From Myxococcales bacterium (GTDB lineage: Bacteria > Myxococcota_A > Polyangia > Haliangiales > Haliangiaceae): a stretch of DNA of 45,054 bases. Positions within the stretch are counted from its first letter, which is position 1, and every line of letters starts with the position of its first letter. The notes below the pieces were generated by a model. That model worked only from the letters and a program-made list of their open reading frames with translations. It had not been told where the DNA came from and made no database searches. Location: assembly GCA_947483555.1 (NCBI GenBank), contig CANKMW010000082.1, positions 1 to 45,054 of the forward strand. Direction: 5' to 3'. Shown in pieces: positions 1-12,854 of this stretch. A program made the position numbers and the translations under genes.

Positions 1-158
1 ACAGCTCCGGCTGCCGGCTGCGGGGCCGGCGACGGGACGTTGCCATGGCGGGGCTCCTCGAGTTGCACGGGTGACGAGGAGATCGTCGCCGCCGCCCCTG
101 ACACTTTCCGTCGAGAACCGCCCGGAATTGCCGGGCAAGCTGTAGCTAGATCGGTGCG
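1..158. other. Left-edge non-coding stretch
   Basis: No gene can be supported here. The interval lies downstream of the minus-strand coiled-coil gene that stops at 159. A short hairpin, GCCCGG at 120-125 and CCGGGC at 131-136 with a 5-nt loop, could end that transcript, but no T-run follows it, so I do not call a terminator. A CAT at 43-45 could start a minus-strand gene running off the window, but too little is visible to judge. Confidence 0.4.
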
Positions 159-3100
159 CTACGCCGGCTTGGCGCCGTCGTCGAGCGCGGTGAGCGCGAT
201 CGCCAGGGCCTTCTTGGCACGCGCGACGACCGCCTCGTCGGTCTTGATCTTCTGGTACGCCTTCAGCACCTGGTCCTGGTAGGTGGCGTTCTCGCCTTCG
301 AGCTCGTCGATCTGGGCGCCGAGCTCTGCGAGCCGCTGATCGCGGGCGGTGATCGCATGCTGGTGCTCGGTCAGCGCCCGGTCCCGATCGCCGATCGCGG
401 CGCGCGCCGCGACCAGCTCGGCTTCGAGCCGACGGCTGGTGCCACGCGCCGAGCTCAGCCCGCGCTCGACCTCGTCGCGTTCCTTCTGGACCTCGGCGAC
501 GGCCCGCTCGCCATCGGCGCGCGCGGTGGCGAGCGCCGCCGCGTGGGCCGCCGCGGCGTTTTCCATCGCGGCGGCGTGGGCGGTGCCGGCAGCTGCCATC
601 GCGGTGGCGTGGTCGGCGGCGTCGGCCTCGAGCTGCCGGGCGAGGCCGTCGCGCTCACCGGCCAGCACCGCGATCTCGGCGGCGGCGCGCGCCGTCGCCG
701 CGTCGCGTTCACCGGCCATCGCGGCCTTCTGCGCCTCGAGCACGCGGAGCGCCTCGGCGACCTCGGCCTCGCGCTTCATCCGATCGCCGTCGACCTGGGT
801 GTCGCGCCGCCGCCGCTCGGAGACCGAGTGGGACTCGAGCTGGGTCCGCTCGGCGGCGAACCGGGCCTCGAGATCCTGTTGCTCGCCGAGCAAGCGGCGC
901 TCGAGCGCGGTCGCGGCTGCCTGGTGCTCGCTCACCAGCCGCTCCCGCTCGGCGGCGAGCTCCTCTTCGCTGGCCTCGCGCGCCGCGGTGAGTCGTTCCT
1001 CGAACGAGGCCTGGGCCACCGCCAGCGCGGCCTCGTGCTCGCTGCGCAGGCGCGCCGCCACGTCGCCGCGGGCGGCATCGGCCTCGCCACGCGCGGCGGT
1101 CAGGGCGGCTTGATGATCGGCGGCGAGACGAAGCACGGCCTGCTCGTGCACGCCGCGCAGCTCGGTCAGCTCGTGGCGGGTGCGGACCTCGACCTCGGCG
1201 ATCGTGCGTCGCGCGTCGGCGTCGGCGCTCGACACCGCGTCGGCGCGTTCGCCGGCGGCGACGGCCAGCGCGCTGGCCATCCGTTCCTCGAGCTCGTGGG
1301 TGGCGGCCTCGCGCTGGTTGAGGGCCGCCGCCAGCTCGGCGGCGCGCTCGGCCTGGAGGTGACGCATCGCCTCCTCGTGGGCCGCGGCGGCGGCGGTCAG
1401 CTCTTCGGCGCTGCGGCGGCTGAACGCGGCCAGCGCGGCGGCCAGGGCCTCGTCGTGCTCGGCCGCCAGCTCGGCGGCACGCTGATCGCGCGCCTGCAAC
1501 TCGGACTCGAGCCGGGCCTCGGCGGCCGCAGCGCGGGCGGCGTGCTCCTCGGCTGCGATGGCGAGCGCCGCGGCCCCGCCCCGCACGATCTCCTCGTGTT
1601 GCGCCGCCAGCTCGCTGCGCTGCCTGGCCAGCGCGGCCTCGCGCTCGGCGTCGGCGGCGGCCACCGCCTCGGCCACGGCGGTCTGGCGTTCGGCGTCGGC
1701 CGCGGCCCGCGCCGCGGCCAGGGCGCGATCGCGCTCGGCGGTCGCGACGGTCAGCGCGACGCCGTGCGCACGCTCGGCCTTGTCGAGCGCCGCCTGCACG
1801 GCTGCCAGCTCGTCGCGGGTGCGGCCTTCGAGGCTGGTGCGCGCGGCCGCGGCCTCCGCGAGCTGGGCCCGGGTCGACTCGAGCTCGGCGGCGACCTTGG
1901 TCGCCCGGGTGTCGACGGTCGCGAGCTTGCTCTTCAGCTCCTGGAGCGCGAGCTCGGCGTTCTCGGTACGCTCGGAGTCGCCAAGGAGTCGCGACTCGAG
2001 CTCCAGGTTCTTGGCGTCGACCGCGGTCTTGGCGTGCAGGAGTTGCCGCGCCTTCTCCTTGGCCTCGATGGACTCGTGGTCGCGGTGGGCGATCTCGTCG
2101 CGGAGCGCGAGCAGCTCCTTGTCCTTCGCGGTCATCATCTCGCGCAGGTTGAGGAACTCGCGCTCGCGGCCGCCGCTCTTGCCGTCGCCGCCGGCGCGCG
2201 CCTTCTCCAGTTCAGCCTTGAGCCGCTGGTTGTCGCGTTCGACCAGGTGGATCTTCTGCAGCGTGCGCCGGTCGTGCACACCGGACTGCTCCTCACCGGC
2301 GAGGGCCGCGATCTCGGCCAGGCCGAGGTCGAGCGGTGGGGCCGCTGCCGGGGGCAACTCGGCGATCGGTTCCGGGACCGGGTCGGGCACGGCGGGCGCT
2401 ACCTCCGGCGGCGGCAGCGGATCGACGTCGGCGATCGGCTCGGGCACGTTGGTGAGCGACTTCGGCCGTGGACCGCTGGCCGGGGCGCGCGGCGGCGGGA
2501 CCGCCGCTGGTTGCTCCGGCTGCTCCGGCTGCTCCGGCTGCTCTGGGTACAGTGGAGGCAGGGGCGGTGGCTCGGCCCGCGGCGGCGGGGCGCGGAACGT
2601 CAACTCGCTCGGTTCGACGGCCGCCGCCGGTGGCGCGGCGGCCGCGGGCGGGGTCGTGGCCGGCCTTGATCGTCGCGGGGCCGGTGTGGCATCGGGGGCC
2701 CTGGTGGTCAGGCTGTCGAAGCCGGCGTCGAACTCGGCGTCGAACAGGGCCGCGACGTCGCCGGGCTCGGCCTGCATCGTGCGCTGGCCCTCGTCGGCGA
2801 AGTCGTCGATGGCGCCGAGATCGAGCTCGGCGCCGTCGACCTCGTCGACCATGACGTCATCGTCGAGCGGGACCTCCTCGACCTCGATGGGCAACGCCAG
2901 GTCGCTGTCGCTGTCCATCGGCACCGCCAGATCCGTGAGGCTGTCGACGTGGCTGTGATCGAGCTCGAGCAGGTTGTGCAGCTTGCCGATCAGGACGTGG
3001 GGTGACAGGCCGCGTTTGTCGAGATAGTCGTCGGCGTGGACCTTGAGCTTGCGGTGGCCGGCGAAGCCCTCGGCGCTGATCGACCTGGTCACCAGCACGA

Positions 3101-3335
3101 CCGGGATGTTGGCCGCCGGGCCCTTCTTGGCCTTGCTGAACAGCGCGTAGCCCTTCTTCTCCTCGGGTTCGTCGACGGCAATGAACAGCGCCTCGGCGCC
3201 GAGCTGGGCGATGCGACCCACCGCGTCGGGCGATTCGTCTCGCACCACCTCGACGCCGTAGGCGGACAGCTCGCGGGTGAGGAGGCGGTGGAACTCGAGA
3301 TCGGCGTCGACGAGCAAGATGCGGCGCTGGCTCAT
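159..3335 (-). CDS. FrzS/AglZ-like pseudo-receiver coiled-coil protein
   Basis: This 1058-residue protein has three parts. Residues 1 to about 127 form a response-regulator-like receiver fold with a block reading GFAGHRKLKVHADDYLDKR, closely matching the FrzS/AglZ pseudo-receiver family of myxobacteria. Residues about 130-345 are acidic, then Pro/Ala-rich, with a short (PEQ)4 repeat. Residues about 355-1045 are a continuous Ala/Glu/Arg heptad-type coiled coil. In Myxococcus such proteins are polarly localised scaffolds for type IV pilus (FrzS) or gliding (AglZ) motility and act without normal receiver phosphotransfer. The coiled coil is long, nearer AglZ than FrzS. Function here is inferred from architecture, since coiled-coil similarity alone says little. 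It is monocistronic as far as the window shows. The start ATG at 3335 directly precedes the receiver strand RRILLVDAD. Confidence 0.8.
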   Translation of the reverse strand: MSQRRILLVDADLEFHRLLTRELSAYGVEVVRDESPDAVGRIAQLGAEALFIAVDEPEEKKGYALFSKAKKGPAANIPVVLVTRSISAEGFAGHRKLKVHADDYLDKRGLSPHVLIGKLHNLLELDHSHVDSLTDLAVPMDSDSDLALPIEVEEVPLDDDVMVDEVDGAELDLGAIDDFADEGQRTMQAEPGDVAALFDAEFDAGFDSLTTRAPDATPAPRRSRPATTPPAAAAPPAAAVEPSELTFRAPPPRAEPPPLPPLYPEQPEQPEQPEQPAAVPPPRAPASGPRPKSLTNVPEPIADVDPLPPPEVAPAVPDPVPEPIAELPPAAAPPLDLGLAEIAALAGEEQSGVHDRRTLQKIHLVERDNQRLKAELEKARAGGDGKSGGREREFLNLREMMTAKDKELLALRDEIAHRDHESIEAKEKARQLLHAKTAVDAKNLELESRLLGDSERTENAELALQELKSKLATVDTRATKVAAELESTRAQLAEAAAARTSLEGRTRDELAAVQAALDKAERAHGVALTVATAERDRALAAARAAADAERQTAVAEAVAAADAEREAALARQRSELAAQHEEIVRGGAAALAIAAEEHAARAAAAEARLESELQARDQRAAELAAEHDEALAAALAAFSRRSAEELTAAAAAHEEAMRHLQAERAAELAAALNQREAATHELEERMASALAVAAGERADAVSSADADARRTIAEVEVRTRHELTELRGVHEQAVLRLAADHQAALTAARGEADAARGDVAARLRSEHEAALAVAQASFEERLTAAREASEEELAAERERLVSEHQAAATALERRLLGEQQDLEARFAAERTQLESHSVSERRRRDTQVDGDRMKREAEVAEALRVLEAQKAAMAGERDAATARAAAEIAVLAGERDGLARQLEADAADHATAMAAAGTAHAAAMENAAAAHAAALATARADGERAVAEVQKERDEVERGLSSARGTSRRLEAELVAARAAIGDRDRALTEHQHAITARDQRLAELGAQIDELEGENATYQDQVLKAYQKIKTDEAVVARAKKALAIALTALDDGAKPA

Positions 3336-3457
3336 GGTCTCCCAGGGCCAGCATATCCGCTAAGGCGCGCCGGTGCGCGGTCGCAGCCGAGGAAATCCGG
3401 CGGCTCGCGAGCCGCCGGCCAGCGGTCGGATGGAAGCGCGTCAGCGGGACGCGCAGG

Positions 3458-4264
3458 TCACGGGAAGCGCTCGTCGTCGCGGACCTGGATCAGCAGGCTG
3501 GAGGTTCCGACCAGGTCGGTGAGCTCCTGCGGGCGGAGCTGGCTGGAGGTGAACAGATACGCGCGATCGCGGCCGTCGCGGTAGGTCACGACGCTGCGGC
3601 CGCCGTGCACGCCGACCAGCAGCACCCGCTCGTTGATCACCGCCCGCCGGCCCTGAAAGCCGAGGCCGCGGGCGTCGAAGATGGTCACCTGCACGTCGCG
3701 CGCGAAGCCCTCGGGCGTGGTGACGCGGTAGTAGAGCTGGACCGCGTCGCGGTCCAGCACGTCGGTGAGCCGAGCTCCCCACTGCTCGATGCGAGCCGAG
3801 GCGAAGGTCGGCAGCGCCACGCCGGGATCGAAGTTGCGCTGCACCCACTGGTTGGTGGCCGCGCCTTCGACCTCCAGCGGTCGGCTGCGGGTCGTGCTCT
3901 TGGCGACCGCGCCTTCGATCGAGCTGTTCGGCGGCGGCGTGCGCGCACCCACGAACACGACCAGCGCGGCGACCGCCGCCAGCGCCGCGGCGCCCGGCAG
4001 CAGCCACGTCGACAGCGGGCGGCGGGCGGCGCGATCCTCGCCATCGAGCGCGCGGGTGATCCGCGCCCGGAGCAGATCGGGCGTGGGCGGCGGCGCCAGG
4101 CGGCGTCGCAAGGCGCTCATCGTCGCCGCCTGTTGCGCCGTGTGCTGGCGGCACGACTCACATTCGGTGAGGTGGATCTCGAGGTCACGCAGCTCGTCGC
4201 CGGCCAGTTCGCCGTCGTCGAGCGTCATCGCCAGGGTCTCGATGCTGTCGCAGAGTTGCTGCAT
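3458..4264 (-). CDS. Zinc-finger anti-sigma factor, membrane-anchored
   Basis: A 268-residue protein. Its N-terminus carries the ZAS/zf-HC2 signature His31-x3-Cys35-x2-Cys38 (HLTECESC), the zinc-binding motif of anti-sigma factors that hold ECF sigma factors. One hydrophobic segment at about residues 87-107 predicts a single membrane pass, placing the zinc domain in the cytoplasm and the C-terminal 160 residues in the periplasm as a probable sensor. It lies 23 bp downstream of the ECF sigma gene on the same strand, the usual order for a sigma/anti-sigma operon. The C-terminal domain is not recognised, so the signal is unknown. The cognate pairing is inferred from adjacency. Confidence 0.85.
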   Translation of the reverse strand: MQQLCDSIETLAMTLDDGELAGDELRDLEIHLTECESCRQHTAQQAATMSALRRRLAPPPTPDLLRARITRALDGEDRAARRPLSTWLLPGAAALAAVAALVVFVGARTPPPNSSIEGAVAKSTTRSRPLEVEGAATNQWVQRNFDPGVALPTFASARIEQWGARLTDVLDRDAVQLYYRVTTPEGFARDVQVTIFDARGLGFQGRRAVINERVLLVGVHGGRSVVTYRDGRDRAYLFTSSQLRPQELTDLVGTSSLLIQVRDDERFP

Positions 4265-4287
4265 GGGATCTGATGGGAGGCGGGGGT

Positions 4288-4941
4288 TCAGGAACGGGTT
4301 TTCTTGGTGCGGTACTCGGCCAGGTCGATCGCGGCCGGGGCCGGCGTCTGGTCAGCCGCGGGTGGCGTCGAGCGTACGTAGCCCTGTTCGACCGCGAACT
4401 GGGCCAGCGACTGCTGCAGCAAGCGTCGGCCGCGGAACAGCCTGCTCATGACGGTGCCGACCGGGCAATCCATCACCTCGGCGATCTCCTTGTAGGCCAG
4501 GCCGTCGACGTCGCACAGCACGACGGCGGTGCGGAAGTCGGCGGGCAGCGCGTCGAGCGCGCGCTGTACGTCGTCGGACACGCTGCGCTCGAGCATCATC
4601 CCCTCGGGGCTCTTCTGGGCCTGGGCGCCTTCGTGAGCCAGCACGCCGTCGGTCGCCGATTGCTCGGCCGTCGCGGCGTCGAGCACCTCGCGCTGCCGGC
4701 GCTTGCGCTGGTACTCGTTGATGAACGTGTTGGTCAGGATGCGGAGCAACCACGCCTTGCAGTTCGAGTCCTTCTCGAACGTGTCCCAGAACCGGTAGGC
4801 CCGCATCAGCGCCTCTTGCACCAGGTCCTCGGCGTCGCGGGGATTGCGCGCCAGCCGGTACGCCGTCCCGTACAGCGCATCGAGGTGAGGCAACGCGGTT
4901 GCCTCGAACTCTCGGCGGCTGTCCCGTCGGCTGCTCAACAT
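4288..4941 (-). CDS. ECF-type RNA polymerase sigma factor
   Basis: A 217-residue sigma-70 family protein of the extracytoplasmic-function type. Region 2 is visible around DAEDLVQEALMRAYRFWDTF (core binding and -10 recognition), and region 4 around LPADFRTAVVLCDVDGLAYK plus the helix-turn-helix EIAEVMDCPVGTVMSRL (-35 recognition). Regions 1.1 and 3 are absent, as expected for ECF sigmas. A 30-residue Ala/Thr/Pro-rich tail follows region 4. It heads a two-gene operon with the zinc anti-sigma factor. ECF sigmas usually activate their own promoter, but I could not assign a convincing promoter in the 200 bp upstream. The regulon is unknown. Confidence 0.92.
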   Translation of the reverse strand: MLSSRRDSRREFEATALPHLDALYGTAYRLARNPRDAEDLVQEALMRAYRFWDTFEKDSNCKAWLLRILTNTFINEYQRKRRQREVLDAATAEQSATDGVLAHEGAQAQKSPEGMMLERSVSDDVQRALDALPADFRTAVVLCDVDGLAYKEIAEVMDCPVGTVMSRLFRGRRLLQQSLAQFAVEQGYVRSTPPAADQTPAPAAIDLAEYRTKKTRS

Positions 4942-5156
4942 CTGTAACCGTAAACCAGCCTACGCTCGGCGGCATTCCCGAACCGGGGACAGGTCCCTGG
5001 ACACCATGAAGTTTCGGTACTTGAGCGATTTCTCGGCGCTCGCCGACGAGCTCGATGACCACACGGTGGTGGGCGTCGCGCCGCCGGCATCAGCTCGACA
5101 ACCGCCGCGGGCTGCAGCTCGGTGGGCGCCTGGGCTGCGCGCCGTCGGCGAGCTCG
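4942..5156. other. Intergenic region upstream of the ECF sigma gene
   Basis: About 215 bp between the sigma gene and the stop of the small secreted protein. It holds a REP-like palindrome at 4985-5000, listed separately, and an open frame of 61 codons on the plus strand from 5006 (MKFRYLSDFS...) that has no recognisable domain and turns into low-complexity Arg/Ala. I do not call that frame a gene. Confidence 0.4.
4985..5000. repeat. REP-like short palindrome, copy 1
   Basis: The 16-mer GGGGACAGGTCCCTGG contains the palindrome GGGAC-AG-GTCCC. A copy differing at one base occurs at 26723-26738, also directly after a gene. The following bases (ACACCATGAAGTTTCGG) resemble sequences I associate with repeats around REP-associated IS200-type transposases, but no transposase is present in the window. 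Confidence 0.45.
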
Positions 5157-5576
5157 TCAGCTGGGCGGGCGGTGCGCGCCGAACATCCTGACCAGCGACG
5201 CCCGGTTCTTGTGGGTGGCTGGCCACAGGCTGTTGCAACGGTCCACCGCGAGTCCGCCGCCGCCGGCCGTTCGCGCGGTGAACACGAACGCCCGGCCCGT
5301 GCGGGGCTTGATGGGTGCGACGAACTTGCACCCGCGGTCGGCGATGGTGACCACGACGGTAGCGCCGACCGTTCCCTTCCAGACGCCGTCCACCGTCACC
5401 GTCAGCTCACCGCGACCCCCACCACCGATATTGGCGATCGTACCTGAGAACACGGTGTCAACGAATCTTGCAGAAGATGTCAGCGTGGGAGCGCGGCAGC
5501 CCGTGCAGGCCTCGGCGGACCGATGCGGCGCGGCGAGGACGAAGGTCAGCATGAGGCAACCGACCAGGAACTTCAT
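5157..5576 (-). CDS. Small secreted protein, TIMP/NTR-like
   Basis: A 139-residue secreted protein. The chosen start (ATG at 5576) gives a clean signal peptide, MKFLVGCLMLTFVLA, with likely cleavage after SAEA; the longer frame from 5600 adds only eight unlikely residues. The mature protein begins with Cys-x2-Cys (ACTGC), continues with a segment around FVDTVFSGTI, then VDGVWKGTVG and a further Cys in ADRGCKF. This order of Cys pair, VFxGTV-like strand, VWKG strand and GC strand is typical of bacterial proteins with the tissue-inhibitor-of-metalloproteinase/netrin OB fold. Their bacterial role is unknown. It lies 45 bp upstream of the alanine dehydrogenase stop on the same strand and may be read through from it. 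Confidence 0.6.
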   Translation of the reverse strand: MKFLVGCLMLTFVLAAPHRSAEACTGCRAPTLTSSARFVDTVFSGTIANIGGGGRGELTVTVDGVWKGTVGATVVVTIADRGCKFVAPIKPRTGRAFVFTARTAGGGGLAVDRCNSLWPATHKNRASLVRMFGAHRPPS

Positions 5577-5621
5577 CGAGGTTACAACGCGCGGGATCAT
5601 CGACAGATCTACGATGACACC

Positions 5622-6728
<1,107 letters not shown>

Positions 6729-6870
6729 GATGTCGCGCACTATCCGCCGCCGATTCGCCCGCCGTCAATGCGGCGACCCGTCGACGATCTCGAGAATCGG
6801 CGTGTCGCGTCGCGTCATGACGGCCGCGGCCACGGCAGCCCCGGATCGGGCAAGCGATGCACCCGCCAGG

Positions 6871-8049
6871 TCACGACCGGTAGTCGGCGTTGATCGACAC
6901 GTACTCGTGCGACAGGTCGCAGGCCAGGAAGCGGGCCGCCGCGCGGCCGGCGCCGAGGTCGATCGTGATCGTGTACGCCGGCTCGCGCATCACGGCGGCG
7001 GCGCGGACCTCGTCGTAGCCGGGGGCGAGCGCGCCCGTGCGCACCACCTCGACGTCGCCGACGCGCAGGCCCAGGCGGTCGGTCGCCAGCGGCACGCCGG
7101 CGTTGCCGGCCGCGCACAGCACGCGGCCCCAGTTCGGATCGCCGCCGGCGATCGCGGTCTTGACCAGCGGCGAGGTGGCGATGCGCCGGGCCACCGCCTG
7201 CGCCGCGCGTTCGCTCGCGGCGCCGCGGACGTCGATCGTGACCACGTGGTGCACGCCTTCGCCGTCGCGCATGAGCTGGGTGGCGAGATCGTGGCACAGC
7301 TCGGTCAGCGCGGCCGTGAACCGCCTCAGCGCCGTGCCGACCAGCGCCGGACCGGTCGCGCCCGAGGCCAGCACGGCGAGCATGTCGTTGGTGGAGGTGT
7401 CGCCGTCGACGGCGATGGCGTTGAACGACGGCGCCACCGCGGCGCGCGTCGCTCGCGCCAGCGCCGCCGGCGCGACCGCGGCGTCGGTGACGATGAACGT
7501 CAACGTGGTGGCCATGTTGGGGGCGATCATGCCGGCACCCTTGGTGCACCCGAGCAACGTCACCACGTGGCGGCCCAGCCGCAGCTCTCGCCGCGCGGTC
7601 TTCGGCTGCTTGTCGGTGGTCAGGATCGCGCGCGCGAAGTCGTCCCAGCCGCGGGCGTCGAGCGCGGCGCCGGCGGCCGCGATGCCGGCGCCGACCCGAT
7701 CCATCGGCAGCGGCTGCCCGATCACGCCGGTCGACGCCACCAGCAGCTGCTGCGGCCGGGCACCGATCGCCCGCGCCGCCGCCGCCGCCATCGCCCGCGC
7801 ATCGGCGGCGCCCTGGCGCCCGGTGCAGGCGTTGGCGTTGCCGCTGTTGACCACCACCCCGCGCATGCGTCCGCGCGCCGCCCGCAGCGCCGCCGCCGAC
7901 AGCAGCACCGGCGCCGCCTTCACGCGGTTGGCGGTGAACACGGCCGCCGCCGCCGCCGTGGTGTCGGCGGCGATGATGGCGACGTCGAGCCCGCCCTTCT
8001 TCTTGATGCCGGCCGCGACCCCGGCGAAACGAAATCCTGGACAGCTCAC
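6871..8049 (-). CDS. argJ: Glutamate N-acetyltransferase (ornithine acetyltransferase)
   Basis: A 392-residue ArgJ-family enzyme of arginine synthesis. It moves the acetyl group from N-acetylornithine to glutamate and in bifunctional members also uses acetyl-CoA. The start is GTG at 8049, giving CPGFRFAGVAAGIKKKG, the family opening. The autoprocessing region reads TKGAGMIAPNMATTL, keeping the Ala-Thr pair that splits into alpha and beta chains, although the usual MATML is MATTL here. Downstream motifs are VDGDTSTNDMLAVLASG and the substrate loop GGDPNWGRVLCAAGNAG. The C-terminus CDLSHEYVSINADYRS is canonical. No other arginine genes are in the window. Whether it is mono- or bifunctional cannot be told from sequence. 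Confidence 0.95.
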   Translation of the reverse strand: MSCPGFRFAGVAAGIKKKGGLDVAIIAADTTAAAAAVFTANRVKAAPVLLSAAALRAARGRMRGVVVNSGNANACTGRQGAADARAMAAAAARAIGARPQQLLVASTGVIGQPLPMDRVGAGIAAAGAALDARGWDDFARAILTTDKQPKTARRELRLGRHVVTLLGCTKGAGMIAPNMATTLTFIVTDAAVAPAALARATRAAVAPSFNAIAVDGDTSTNDMLAVLASGATGPALVGTALRRFTAALTELCHDLATQLMRDGEGVHHVVTIDVRGAASERAAQAVARRIATSPLVKTAIAGGDPNWGRVLCAAGNAGVPLATDRLGLRVGDVEVVRTGALAPGYDEVRAAAVMREPAYTITIDLGAGRAAARFLACDLSHEYVSINADYRS

Positions 8050-8099
8050 GTCGCCGGATGTGTACCAGAGAACGAGGGGCGTGCGACGCTGTCAGCGTG

Positions 8100-11303
<3,204 letters not shown>

Positions 11304-11442
11304 GGCTATCCGAGGCGGGTTCTAGCACGGCGCGCCGTCCGCCGGCCTGCGCAGAGCGGGTCGGAACGAGAAGCTAGACATTCCGCCGGCCTGGTCACCT
11401 GGGAAATCGGGCAGGCCTGTCGAAGGGCGGCAGGCCCCGGCT

Positions 11443-11871
11443 TCAGGCCGGCCGCCAGCTCCGCATGAACGTCAGTCCGTCGCGCTTGAGGTCGAAGCGG
11501 GTCAGCGCCCGGCCGATGACCCGGCCGCGGTCGTCGGTGACCTCGCCCGGCAGCTCGGTCCAGGTCCGCAGCGGTGCCAGCCAGCGGATGTCCTTCTGGC
11601 CGGCGAACCGGTACGGCCGGCGGTCATCACCGGTGAACTCGAACTCGTAGCGGAGGACGCGGCCGAGGAACGGCTTCATGAGCAGCGTGCCGCGCAGCGG
11701 CTGGCCGGTGGCCAGGTCGCCGGCGTCGACGGTGCCCTCCATCTCGGCGACCTGGTCGCGCCGGAAGTCACGCAGTCGTCCCGATCGCACCTTCACGGTG
11801 AAGCGGAACGGGCGCTCGACGCCGTCTCGGGTCCACGTCCCGCTCATCGTCTCGGCGAACCCGAAGCCCAT
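11443..11871 (-). CDS. Small conserved protein resembling the N-terminal domain of GMC/cholesterol-oxidase-type proteins
   Basis: A 142-residue cytoplasmic-looking protein with no signal peptide or membrane segment. It opens MGFGFAETMSGTW and continues with EGTVDAGDLATGQPLRGTL, then LRYEFEFTGDDRRPYRFAGQ and ends RFDLKRDGLTFMRSW. From memory this pattern of ETMSG, EGTVD, PLRGTL and GDDGRPYRF occurs as a lipocalin-like beta domain attached to GMC-family oxidoreductases and related lipid enzymes in actinobacteria and myxobacteria. Here it stands alone. I prefer ATG 11871 to the upstream TTG at 11898 because ATG begins the recognisable domain. It is 139 bp upstream of secA on the same strand. No function is assigned. 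Confidence 0.6.
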   Translation of the reverse strand: MGFGFAETMSGTWTRDGVERPFRFTVKVRSGRLRDFRRDQVAEMEGTVDAGDLATGQPLRGTLLMKPFLGRVLRYEFEFTGDDRRPYRFAGQKDIRWLAPLRTWTELPGEVTDDRGRVIGRALTRFDLKRDGLTFMRSWRPA

Positions 11872-11992
11872 GGGCAGAGCGTAGCCCGAATTCCGCAACC
11901 CGAAAACCCGAACGGCCCGGCTGATGGAAGACCACCAGTCCGGACCGCTCGAAGAATCGTCGTTCAGGCGTCGCTCAGCGCCGCCTCATACG

Positions 11993-12793
11993 TCAGGGTG
12001 CAGTCGAGCAGTAGATGAATCCGTACCCCTGGCAGATGCAGCCCGGCTGACCACCCTGGCACATGCTGCCATCGGACATGGCGCAGTCCGTACCACCGTC
12101 GACGCTGCGGCAATCGCTGCGACCGTCGCACGAGGCCTCGTCGAGGGTCGAGCACGCGGGCGGGGGCGGGGGCGGCGGGGGCGGCGGGGGCGGGGGCGGG
12201 GGCGGGGGCGGGTTCGCGCCGGGAACGCAGGTGCTGCGCGTCTCGTCGCAGGTCTGGCCCGTCGGGCACTGGCTGTCGCTGGTGCAGATCGACGACTCCT
12301 CGCAGTTGCCGCCGAGGCAGTAGCAGCCGGCGGCGCACTGCTGGTCGCTGGTGCAGCCGGGCGGCTGCTGGTCAGGGACGCAGCTGCCATCGGCGGCGCA
12401 CACGAAGCCAACGGGGCAGCCGTTGATCTGGCAGGTGCTGCAGTCGCGGGCGCCCTCGCCGTCGGCGCACGACCCGGAACAGTCGCAGGTCAGGTTATTG
12501 CCGCAGTCGGCGTTGCTCGCGCACCAACCGAGCTCCTCGCACGCGCCGCTGCTCTCGTCGCACGCGCAGCCGGTGGCGCAATCGTTGTCGCTGTTGCACC
12601 CGTAGTTGTCCGGGAAGCACTCCTGCCAGCCATCGGGGTAGCTGTAGCAGGTGTAGCAGGTGGTCCCACCCCCGGTTCCCTCGCAGTAGTTGCTGACCAC
12701 GACATCGTCGTCGTCGCTCTCCCCGAAGTACAGGGTACATCCCGAGGCGGTGATCGCCATCAGGGCGGCGAGTGCTACGAGCAGTTTCTTCAT
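11993..12793 (-). CDS. Cysteine-rich lipoprotein with polyproline hinge
   Basis: A 266-residue lipoprotein: MKKLLVALAALMAITASGC ends in a lipobox with the lipidated Cys at residue 19. The mature part starts with an acidic patch (ESDDDD), then has more than 30 cysteines in short repeats of the type C-x(4-6)-QCxxGCYC and NADCGNNLTCDC, reminiscent of Dickkopf/EGF-like cysteine-knot arrays seen in myxobacterial surface proteins. A run of about 18 prolines, encoded by the GC repeat at about 12157-12212, separates a last Cys-rich module. It is probably exported to the outer surface and stabilised by disulphides. The ATG is preceded by GGAGGA at 12799-12804 and, 51 nt further, by a strong sigma-54 promoter match, so expression is probably activator-dependent. 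Function is unknown. Confidence 0.8.
   Translation of the reverse strand: MKKLLVALAALMAITASGCTLYFGESDDDDVVVSNYCEGTGGGTTCYTCYSYPDGWQECFPDNYGCNSDNDCATGCACDESSGACEELGWCASNADCGNNLTCDCSGSCADGEGARDCSTCQINGCPVGFVCAADGSCVPDQQPPGCTSDQQCAAGCYCLGGNCEESSICTSDSQCPTGQTCDETRSTCVPGANPPPPPPPPPPPPPPPPPPACSTLDEASCDGRSDCRSVDGGTDCAMSDGSMCQGGQPGCICQGYGFIYCSTAP
12157..12212. repeat. GC-only repeat coding the polyproline tract
   Basis: About 55 bases made only of C and G on the plus strand, units of the type GGGGGC and GGC, encoding roughly 18 prolines on the minus strand. The G-runs could form a quadruplex, and such tracts are prone to slippage in steps of whole codons. Confidence 0.75.
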
Positions 12794-12854
12794 GGGAGTC
12801 CTCCAGGTGGTCGAGCGAGCGAAGCGGGTGCGAGGTTGGTTGGTCGGAGTGCAA

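Noticed and set aside
357..2669. Long plus-strand frame (770 codons) opposite the coiled-coil gene
   Set aside because: Mirror frame of GC-rich coding DNA; composition is low-complexity and no domain is present. The same applies to the other long antisense frames, for example those opposite secA, prkA and spoVR.
5006..5191. 61-codon plus-strand frame MKFRYLSDFS...
   Set aside because: Turns to low-complexity Arg/Ala, overlaps the TIMP-like gene, and lies in repeat-like DNA.
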